9,763 nucleotides of DNA, taken from assembly GCA_964418385.1 (NCBI GenBank), contig CAYQLH010000034.1:1-9763 (forward strand), written 5' to 3'. Below the pieces are notes generated by a model that was given only the letters and a program-made list of their open reading frames with translations, had not been told where the DNA came from and did not search any database. The stretch is from RGIG2560 sp964418385. Its GTDB lineage: Bacteria; Patescibacteriota; Microgenomatia; UBA1400; PJMF01. Position 1 is the first letter of the stretch; each line of letters starts with the position of its first letter. Below are positions 1-5,249 of this stretch, piece after piece. A program made the position numbers and the translations under genes.

Positions 1-55
1 AAGGTAATTTTGACATGTTTATTTTAGCAATTTCGGTATTTTTTCGGGTATTATT
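1..55. repeat. 55-bp exact direct repeat, copy 1 (touches window edge)
   Basis: Positions 1-55 are identical to 1966-2020, and the match ends where the window begins, so this copy may extend further left. Read on the minus strand it begins two bases before the TAA stop of the fkbM-type gene and covers the 50 bases after that stop. It contains two near-iterated units (AATACCCGAAA and AAATACCGAAA) and, at its far end, CAAAATTACC, which forms one arm of a hairpin in the second copy. It is probably a 3'-flanking (terminator-associated) repeat or the edge of a duplicated or inserted segment. Its function is not established. Confidence 0.95.
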
Positions 56-761
56 CGCTTTCACGCTCGGCTTCCACCAGCACCAACTCTTTCTCATGCC
101 AGCTTTTGAGCGTTTGCCCTTTCCGATTAAAAATTCGCGTCTGCAAGCCGCGCTTTTGCAAAAAAGCCAGCAATTCTTCCAGGCGTTGTTCACCCGTGGG
201 GTGAAATTCAAAAATCAAATGCTGCACCTTTTCTAACTCCTCACCCAAGCCACGCAAAATCATGCTTTCCGCCCCTTCCACATCAAGTTTGAGCAAATCC
301 ACCCGCGGCAATTTTTGTACATAAGTCTTCAATTGTACCGATTTTACCGTTATTACCTCTTGGTCTTTTTGCTCGCCATTCCAAGCTCCGCGGTGAAATG
401 AGCCCACACTCCACCACGCCCACGCCGTCGCATCAATCCAAAATTGCGCCTCACCCTCATGCTTGCCCAAAGCAGCCTGGATCGCCGTCACGCCTTGCAC
501 CTGATTATTTTCCAAATTACGCTGTAAAAGCGCAAACAAGTGAGGATTGGGCTCAAAAGCCCAGATTTTCGCTTCCGGATACAACCACTTCCAATACAGC
601 GTCGCCAAGCCAACATGCGCCCCACCGTCAATGATAATCGGTTCGCGCCTCTCAGTTTCAAAATAATAAATCCCACCGTCCAGAACCTCGCGTTTGAGAT
701 CGCGCCATTCTTCCTCTTGCTCAAAACTAAACTCCAGATTTCTCCAAAACGCGTTTTTCAT
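51..761 (-). CDS. FkbM-family SAM-dependent methyltransferase
   Basis: A 236-aa protein with the FkbM-domain layout of a class I S-adenosylmethionine methyltransferase. Visible motifs are the SAM-binding glycine loop IIIDGGAHVG (residues 42-51, motif I), the acidic turn FEPN (69-72, motif II), and LKLDVEGAE (157-165), the signature block of FkbM proteins. Family members mostly O-methylate sugars, lipids or natural products, and the substrate here cannot be told. The ATG at 761 lies inside the upstream permease gene (35-bp overlap). A GAAGG Shine-Dalgarno sequence stands about 9 bases before it, so translation is probably coupled. No other ATG occurs until residue 167, which supports this start. 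The stop codon lies within the 55-bp repeat. With envelope glycosyltransferases a few kb away, methylation of a surface glycan is a reasonable guess but only an inference. Confidence 0.88.
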   Translation of the reverse strand: MKNAFWRNLEFSFEQEEEWRDLKREVLDGGIYYFETERREPIIIDGGAHVGLATLYWKWLYPEAKIWAFEPNPHLFALLQRNLENNQVQGVTAIQAALGKHEGEAQFWIDATAWAWWSVGSFHRGAWNGEQKDQEVITVKSVQLKTYVQKLPRVDLLKLDVEGAESMILRGLGEELEKVQHLIFEFHPTGEQRLEELLAFLQKRGLQTRIFNRKGQTLKSWHEKELVLVEAERESE

Positions 762-1848
762 TTTGTCTGGCCTTCAGCCACTCATCAAACATTTCGTAAA
801 GCATCGCAAAGACCGGAATCCCCATGATCATGCCGGCAAAGCCAAATAGTCCCCCACCCACCAAAATCGCAAACATCACCCAAATTGCCGGTAAACCAAT
901 TGAATTTTGCATAATTCTCGGCCCCATGATATTGCCGTCAAACTGTTGCAACACCAAGATAAAAACCGCAAATTCAAACGCTTGCACCGGACTTTCTGCC
1001 AAAAGAATGATAATTGCTGGCACCGCTCCGATAAACGGTCCGAAAAATGGAATAATATTGGTCAAACCCACAATTACACTGATCAAAAGGGCATACTTAC
1101 TCATGCCAAAAAACATCATCCCGACAAAGCAAATCACCCCTACCGCCAGCGAGTCCAGCAGTTTTGAGTAAAAAAAGCCAGTGAAAGTACGATGGGCGTA
1201 ACGGATAATTTTCAGCAACCGGTACACCCACACATCTGGAAAAAGCGCGTAAGCTATCCCTTTCGCCTGGCGACTGTATTTTTCCTTGTTAAAAAGCAAA
1301 TACACCGCCACCACCAAACCGATAAACATATTTAAAACCGTGCCCGCTACCTGCCCCGAATAAGAGAAAATCGTACTCACGCTGTCGGCACTAAACAGAC
1401 TGTTAAACCAACGCATAATCACCTCAGACGAGATTTCCAACGACGGAAAAATGCCATTTAAATACGCTTGCAAAGTTTTCGCGTACTCTGGCAATTTGTT
1501 CCCCAAGCTCGCGATGCTCGCACCCAACTGCGGAATCATAAAAGAAAAAAGTACCACGATCACTCCCAGACAAATCACCAAGGTCGTTGTCAGTGACCAA
1601 GCTCGCCGCACTCTGCGCTCTTTGATCGTCGCAAATGATTTTTTTTCAAAAAACATCATCATGCCATTAAGCAAAAAGGCAAATACAAAGCCCCAAGCAA
1701 AAGGCGCCAAAAGACGAGCAAACTTCACCACACCATCCACAATTTCCTTGAAATGCTGCATCAAAACGTACAACACCAACCCCCCGGCAATCGTGGCCAG
1801 ATTGCGCCAAAACGTCTTATTAAACACTTCGTCTTTATTAATCTGCAT
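727..1848 (-). CDS. AI-2E family transporter (PF01594-type permease)
   Basis: A 373-aa polytopic membrane protein matching the AI-2E transporter family in length and pattern. Hydrophobic segments lie at about 17-31, 44-66, 86-107, 168-186, 231-249, 253-284, 290-301 and 319-351. The most diagnostic blocks are NIIPFFGPFIGAVPAI (264-279) and the C-terminal block from QQFDGNIMGPRIM (301-313) to about residue 350 with its GGGLFGFAGMIMGIP core. The soluble stretch between segments 3 and 4 (about 108-165) is the usual extracytoplasmic region. Despite the family name, members also include Na+/H+ antiporters and general exporters, so AI-2 export should not be assumed. It is the first gene of a two-gene minus-strand unit with the methyltransferase. 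Its ATG lies 9 bases after an extended -10 box (TGGTATAAT), and no Shine-Dalgarno site is visible, so a leaderless or nearly leaderless message is likely. Confidence 0.92.
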   Translation of the reverse strand: MQINKDEVFNKTFWRNLATIAGGLVLYVLMQHFKEIVDGVVKFARLLAPFAWGFVFAFLLNGMMMFFEKKSFATIKERRVRRAWSLTTTLVICLGVIVVLFSFMIPQLGASIASLGNKLPEYAKTLQAYLNGIFPSLEISSEVIMRWFNSLFSADSVSTIFSYSGQVAGTVLNMFIGLVVAVYLLFNKEKYSRQAKGIAYALFPDVWVYRLLKIIRYAHRTFTGFFYSKLLDSLAVGVICFVGMMFFGMSKYALLISVIVGLTNIIPFFGPFIGAVPAIIILLAESPVQAFEFAVFILVLQQFDGNIMGPRIMQNSIGLPAIWVMFAILVGGGLFGFAGMIMGIPVFAMLYEMFDEWLKARQNEKRVLEKSGV

Positions 1849-1857
1849 AGCTTCGCT

Positions 1858-1866
1858 ATTATACCA
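1858..1866 (-). promoter_or_regulatory. extended -10 promoter of the AI-2E permease gene
   Basis: The minus strand reads TGGTATAAT here, a perfect -10 hexamer with a TG extension, ending 9 bases before the ATG at 1848. No good -35 hexamer is seen at 16-18 bases spacing. The expected start of transcription falls 0-3 bases before the ATG. Upstream, at 1905-1913 and 1916-1924, the 9-mer AAATTTTCG is repeated at an 11-bp period; it could act as an AT-rich UP element or operator, but this is a guess. Confidence 0.7.
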
Positions 1867-1945
1867 CTATACTCGCCAGTGTGCCACCCCATCGCGTCAA
1901 GTACAAATTTTCGGTAAATTTTCGTGCTCCCGGTGGCGTACAAAA

Positions 1946-1977
1946 CAAAATTACCCTGTTTTATCAAGGTAATTTTG
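1946..1977 (-). terminator. putative terminator hairpin of glyA
   Basis: CAAAATTACC (1946-1955) is the exact reverse complement of GGTAATTTTG (1968-1977), with 12 bases between the arms. Two more pairs inside (1957/1966 and 1958/1965) shorten the loop to 6 bases. On the minus strand the hairpin is followed by TTTTGTTTTG, a fair U-rich tail, so it may terminate glyA transcription about 40 bases after the stop. The stem is AT-rich and therefore weak. One arm lies in the 55-bp repeat and the other just outside it. Confidence 0.55.
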
Positions 1978-2020
1978 ACATGTTTATTTTAGCAATTTCG
2001 GTATTTTTTCGGGTATTATT
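1966..2020. repeat. 55-bp exact direct repeat, copy 2
   Basis: Identical to positions 1-55. On the minus strand it starts two bases before the glyA TAA stop (2016-2018) and runs 50 bases beyond it. The sequences before the two stops differ (one encodes ...RESE, the other ...AVTK), so the repeat does not come from homologous coding regions. The two copies bracket the methyltransferase/permease pair. Confidence 0.97.
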
Positions 2021-3356
2021 TGGTCACGGCTCGCCATTTTTCCGCAAAAAGCGGGAATTGCTGAGCCATTTTCTTGACTTCCTTGGCCGTCGCTACCAAA
2101 ACCTCATCAGTCAGCATTTCTTCGCGATAGCGCGACACAAAGTATTTGCGCTGCTCCGGATCCTCAGGCAAAGGATACTTTTGCGCCATGTGAGCACTCA
2201 CGCGCGCAATCCAGGCTGCAATCTGCTTCATTTCCGCTTCTTCCATCCCCCGCGTGGTCACCAAAGGCGTCCCCAAACGCAATCCAGAGGGATACACCGG
2301 CGAACCTTTTTCTCCAGGCACGGTGTTTTTGTTGGCATAAATCCCTGCCACGTCCAGAGCATACGCAATTAAACCGCCCATGCCTGGCGCTTGATCACTG
2401 TAGTCAATCAGCATTAAATGCGTCTGCGTCCCGCCGCCGACCAAAGTGAGACCTTTTTTTTGCAATGCCACCGCTAGTGCTGCGGCATTTTTCTTGATTT
2501 GCCGACCATATTTTTTGAAACTTGGTTGCAGTGCTTCCCCTGCCGCCACCGCGATCGCAGCCGTGGTCGCATTGTGCGGTCCGCCCTGTAGTGCCGGAAA
2601 TACTGCCTTGCGGATCTTCGCCGCCAGCTGAGCGTCTTTGCTCAAACCTTTATCTGTAACCATGATCATCGCCCCCCGTGGTCCCCGGAAAGTCTTGTGT
2701 GTAGTGCTCATGACCACATCTGCATACGGGAACGGTGACGGGTGCGCCCCTGCGATTACCAAGCCAGTAATGTGAGAAATATCAGCCAGCAAATACGCCC
2801 CCACCTCGTCGGCAATTTCCGCAAATTTTTCAAAATCCAACTCAAACGGATAAGCAGTGTTGCCAGCAATAATCAGCTTGGGCTTTTCTTGTTTTGCCAG
2901 GCGGCGCACTTGCGCAAAGTCAATTTTGCCATCGCTACCCACGCCATACTGCACCGACCGGAAAAAACGCCCAGAAAACGTCACTTTTGGGTGCCCATGC
3001 GTCAAATGTCCACCCGAAGCCAGCTCCAAACCCATCAGAGTGTCACCGTTTTCCAGCAATGCAAACTCCACAGCACTATTGGCTGGCGACCCAGAGTAAG
3101 GCTGCACATTCACTTCTGGTACACCAAAAAGTTTTTTCAGTCGCTCCTGCGCCAAAAGCTCAATTTCGTCAATCACCTGATTACCTTCATAATAGCGTGC
3201 CCCGGGATAGCCTTCAGCGTATTTATTGGTCAAAACCGACCCCAATGCTTTCGCCACTTCAGGAGAAATGTTATTTTCTGACGGGATCAAACCGATTTTT
3301 GCTTTCTGGCGGCGCTCTTCTTTGTGAATTAAATTAAATACTTTATCTTTTGTCAT
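2016..3356 (-). CDS. glyA: serine hydroxymethyltransferase
   Basis: A 446-aa PLP enzyme that interconverts serine + tetrahydrofolate with glycine + 5,10-methylene-tetrahydrofolate in the cytoplasm. Clear SHMT signatures are present: LTNKYAEGYPGARYYEG (42-58), YSGSPANSAVEFAL (87-100), the cofactor-contacting Asp and His in DISHITGLV (D192, H195; the usual Ala between them is Ser here), the Schiff-base lysine in STTHKTFRGPRG (K221), FPALQGGPHNATTA (253-266) and LRLGTPLVTTRGMEE near the C-terminus. The GGPHN form resembles eukaryotic-type SHMTs more than the GGPLMH of E. coli. The start at 3356 is chosen because GAAGG stands about 8 bases upstream; an in-frame start at 3410 would add 18 residues unlike the family. 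Overall length is close to normal (E. coli 417 aa). The gene is divergent from the thymidylate synthase cluster that would use its product. No strong -10/-35 pair was found; TATATA at about 3380-3385 is a weak candidate. Confidence 0.97.
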   Translation of the reverse strand: MTKDKVFNLIHKEERRQKAKIGLIPSENNISPEVAKALGSVLTNKYAEGYPGARYYEGNQVIDEIELLAQERLKKLFGVPEVNVQPYSGSPANSAVEFALLENGDTLMGLELASGGHLTHGHPKVTFSGRFFRSVQYGVGSDGKIDFAQVRRLAKQEKPKLIIAGNTAYPFELDFEKFAEIADEVGAYLLADISHITGLVIAGAHPSPFPYADVVMSTTHKTFRGPRGAMIMVTDKGLSKDAQLAAKIRKAVFPALQGGPHNATTAAIAVAAGEALQPSFKKYGRQIKKNAAALAVALQKKGLTLVGGGTQTHLMLIDYSDQAPGMGGLIAYALDVAGIYANKNTVPGEKGSPVYPSGLRLGTPLVTTRGMEEAEMKQIAAWIARVSAHMAQKYPLPEDPEQRKYFVSRYREEMLTDEVLVATAKEVKKMAQQFPLFAEKWRAVTK

Positions 3357-3535
3357 TTTATCCTTCAAAAAAATACCTCTATATAGGTTAAAATTCTTAC
3401 ATGTGCACACAAAAAAACTATGTCATTGCCGCCTCTTTCTTGCCTTTGTTTATACCTGATTTTCCACAAAAGTCAAGAGGCAGTTGCCTTCATTTGTCAA
3501 CGTCGTCTCAAGAGTTTTATGGTAAAATACAGCAT
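3357..3535. other. divergent intergenic region between glyA and the 106-aa gene
   Basis: These 179 bases carry the glyA ribosome-binding site (GAAGG on the minus strand, about 3364-3368) and the leaderless promoter of the next gene at the right end. They also hold the 8-bp palindrome TGTGCACA at 3402-3409, close to where the glyA promoter should be, and a loose inverted repeat GCCTCTT/AAGAGGC (3431-3437 and 3475-3481, 37-base loop). Any of these could be regulator sites, but none matches a known operator that I can name. No convincing ORF or RNA gene is seen. Confidence 0.5.
3521..3528 (+). promoter_or_regulatory. extended -10 promoter of the 106-aa gene
   Basis: TGGTAAAAT (3520-3528), a TG-extended -10 box, ends 7 bases before the ATG at 3536. 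No ribosome-binding site fits between them, so the transcript should begin at or next to the A of ATG. No good -35 hexamer is seen at normal spacing. Confidence 0.6.
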
Positions 3536-3856
3536 ATGAACGATCGTCAAACTCAAATCAACCACAAAAAAATTCTGCGCCTCATTCAGCGCCTGCGTTC
3601 TTTGACTTTCCAAAACCTCTCTCCCACCGAACGCCAGACCGCCAAAGAATATCTTGTTCAATTAGACGAAAAATATACAAATAATCAAATTTCACTTGAA
3701 GAATACAAATTTTTAAGTTTGACTTTTTTAATGAAAGGTTGGAGCGTCGCTCGCGGCGAACAATTCCTCTATACCGACCGTGATGTTGGAAATTTCCTTG
3801 ATCAATCAGAAAAATTTGCAATTTGTGACTTTTTGGCGCAAAATTTGCAAGATTAA
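3536..3856 (+). CDS. hypothetical protein, 106 aa
   Basis: I do not recognise this protein. It is small, charged and probably all-helical, with no signal peptide or membrane segment. Residues around 43-62 (LVQLDEKYTNNQISLEEYKF) have the look of short helical motifs such as SHOCT, with a turn followed by an acidic helix, but the match is loose. The start at 3536 is preferred over an in-frame ATG at 3401 because a -10 box ends 7 bases before it and the extra upstream residues look like translated intergenic DNA. It ends 29 bases before the thymidylate synthase start, on the same strand. That gene has its own -10 box, so the two may be transcribed together or separately. Confidence 0.7.
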   Translation: MNDRQTQINHKKILRLIQRLRSLTFQNLSPTERQTAKEYLVQLDEKYTNNQISLEEYKFLSLTFLMKGWSVARGEQFLYTDRDVGNFLDQSEKFAICDFLAQNLQD

Positions 3857-3872
3857 ACCAGCGTTTTTAGAT

Positions 3873-3878
3873 TATAAT
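3873..3878 (+). promoter_or_regulatory. -10 promoter box of the thymidylate synthase gene
   Basis: A perfect TATAAT ends 7 bases before the ATG at 3886, leaving no room for a ribosome-binding site, so a leaderless mRNA is expected. The TG extension present at three other promoters here is absent (GATTATAAT), and no convincing -35 is seen. Confidence 0.65.
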
Positions 3879-3885
3879 AGCGTGT

Positions 3886-4755
3886 ATGCAAAAAATTGAC
3901 ACTCAATATCGAGATTTCTTACAAAGAGTTTTGGAAAACGGAGTCACCCTACCCAGCCAACAAGGCGTCGATGCTAAAATGATTTTTGGCAACCCGCCCA
4001 TGAAATTTGATCTCGCTCAAGGTTTTCCGGTCATCACCGAGCGCGACATCTCTGGTTTTTGGCGCTCCGCTGTGGGCGAAATTCTCGCTTTTATCAACGG
4101 CGCTCGCACTCAAGAAGAATTGGAAAAATTTGGTTGCCGTTGGTGGAAAGCCTGGGTCACCGAAGAAAAATGCCACAAGCGCGGTCTGTCCACTGGTGAC
4201 TTGGGTCCTGGCAGCTACGGTGCCGCTTTTCACGACTTCCCCACCAGTGAAGGCGAGAGTTTCAATCAATTCGCCTACCTGATTGAGCAAATCAAACAAC
4301 AACCGCAACTGCGTACCCATTTTATCACCCCATGGATCCCCCAATACATCTACCGCGTCGACGGCAGGCAGCAAAAAGTCGTCGTTTGTCCGTGCCACGG
4401 CTGGATGCATTTCCGCGTGATCAACAATCGCCTCTCGCTGCACATGTTCCAGCGTTCTGGCGATCTCCCGGTGGGCGTCCCTTCCAATCTGGTGCAATAC
4501 TCCGCCCTCCTGCTTGCTGTCGCTCACGTCACTGGTTTGGAGCCGGGCGAATTTGTACACACGATTTCCGATGCTCACATTTACCTCGATCAAGAAGAGC
4601 AAGTCCGTGAAATGCTCGCCAGGCAACCGCGGCCCTTACCTACCATTCGTCTCGTCAACCCGCCAGACGATATTTTCGCCTTCCGCCCCGAGCATTTCGA
4701 ACTTGTAGACTACCATCCTCACCCAGCAATTAAAAAAATTCCCGCTGCGATCTAA
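3886..4755 (+). CDS. thymidylate synthase, divergent ThyA-type
   Basis: A 289-aa protein with the full ThyA fold signature. It should methylate dUMP to dTMP using 5,10-methylene-tetrahydrofolate. Seen: catalytic Cys170 in CPCHGW (E. coli C146), QRSGD at 189-193 (R166, S167, D169), N201 in PSNLVQY (N177, uracil recognition), H231 and Y233 in DAHIY (H207, Y209, deoxyribose contacts), E65 in VGEILAFI (E58), Y111 in GPGSYG (Y94), Y276 in DYHPHP, and a normal C-terminus IPAAI. An ungapped comparison with E. coli ThyA from memory places Q25 at R21 and T144 at R127, two of the four arginines that hold the dUMP phosphate; R143 and R190 keep the other two positions. It is therefore a divergent branch, and its substrate could differ (nucleotide, nucleoside or modified base). 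The N177 equivalent argues for a uracil base rather than cytosine. A HIT-family gene follows after 12 bases, and glyA, the cofactor supplier, lies nearby and divergent. Confidence 0.9.
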   Translation: MQKIDTQYRDFLQRVLENGVTLPSQQGVDAKMIFGNPPMKFDLAQGFPVITERDISGFWRSAVGEILAFINGARTQEELEKFGCRWWKAWVTEEKCHKRGLSTGDLGPGSYGAAFHDFPTSEGESFNQFAYLIEQIKQQPQLRTHFITPWIPQYIYRVDGRQQKVVVCPCHGWMHFRVINNRLSLHMFQRSGDLPVGVPSNLVQYSALLLAVAHVTGLEPGEFVHTISDAHIYLDQEEQVREMLARQPRPLPTIRLVNPPDDIFAFRPEHFELVDYHPHPAIKKIPAAI

Positions 4756-4767
4756 ATTGAAAGTCTT

Positions 4768-5241
4768 ATGTCCACCAAACCCAATCTTGATATCGACAAC
4801 GCCCGTTACCCCGACCAAATCGCCACCATGCAAGCTAGTCTTGACGCTGGCGAAAGCCCGTTTTTGCCCGCCAACTTGGCTAAATATCATCACCTCCCCG
4901 TAATTAAAACCGGGCGTTTTTGGTACGTCACCGCTAATCAGTGGCCCTATCCGCACACTCGCGTTCACTTTCTCATCATCGCCAACGAGTATTGGACCAG
5001 TCTTGATCAAGTCCCCCCAGAGGCTGGCGCCGAAGTCATCGAGTTGGCGCAGTGGCTCCAAAAAGAATATCACGTCGCTGGCGGTGCTTTATGTATCCGT
5101 TTTGGCAATACCAATTACTCTGGAGCCACCATTGATCACCTCCACTGGCAATACATTGTCCCCGATTTACAAGCTCCAGATTACGATCGCGTCCACTTCA
5201 CCGTCGGCAAAAAACCCGCCAAGCTCAAAAACGACAGTTAG
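4768..5241 (+). CDS. HIT-superfamily protein with HxHxQ motif
   Basis: A 157-aa cytoplasmic protein of the histidine-triad superfamily. The strand-helix core NQWPYPHTRVHFLII (57-71) is followed by the active-site block TIDHLHWQYIVPD (121-133). The motif is H124-L-H126-W-Q128, so the third histidine of ordinary HIT hydrolases is glutamine, as in the GalT / Ap4A phosphorylase (nucleotidyltransferase) branch, where the middle histidine is the covalent nucleophile. A nucleotide hydrolase, Ap4A phosphorylase or nucleotidyltransferase activity is therefore likely; the substrate is unknown. It is half the size of GalT, so it is a single-domain form. It starts 12 bases after the thymidylate synthase stop, so the two are probably one transcript. 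The ribosome-binding site is weak at best (GAAAG, about 4 bases upstream). The gene ends 8 bases before the convergent glycosyltransferase gene, with no terminator between. Confidence 0.85.
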   Translation: MSTKPNLDIDNARYPDQIATMQASLDAGESPFLPANLAKYHHLPVIKTGRFWYVTANQWPYPHTRVHFLIIANEYWTSLDQVPPEAGAEVIELAQWLQKEYHVAGGALCIRFGNTNYSGATIDHLHWQYIVPDLQAPDYDRVHFTVGKKPAKLKNDS

Positions 5242-5249
5242 CGCCTCAA

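Noticed and set aside
1..55. TTGACA at 10-15 (and again in the second repeat copy) as a -35 of a plus-strand promoter
   Set aside because: No -10 box occurs at 16-18 bases; the nearest TATTTT is 21 bases away. It would fire antisense into the 3' ends of genes. Not supported.
1883..1937. GCCACC/GGTGGC inverted repeat upstream of the permease promoter
   Set aside because: Six base pairs with a loop of more than 40 bases is expected by chance.
3357..3410. Start of glyA at 3410
   Set aside because: The additional 18 residues do not resemble SHMT, and the ATG at 3356 has a well-placed GAAGG.
3431..3481. Inverted repeat GCCTCTT/AAGAGGC as a terminator or riboswitch
   Set aside because: Only 7 bp with a 37-base loop, no U tract, and it sits upstream of divergent genes rather than after one. 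Probably chance.
3401..3535. N-terminal extension of the 106-aa protein from an ATG at 3401
   Set aside because: It would run across the intergenic region, with a -10 box inside the coding sequence; the start at 3536 is directly after that box.
3949..4626. Long open frame of 225 codons on the minus strand
   Set aside because: It lies fully antisense to the thymidylate synthase gene, has no family-like motifs, and the other frame holds all conserved ThyA residues.
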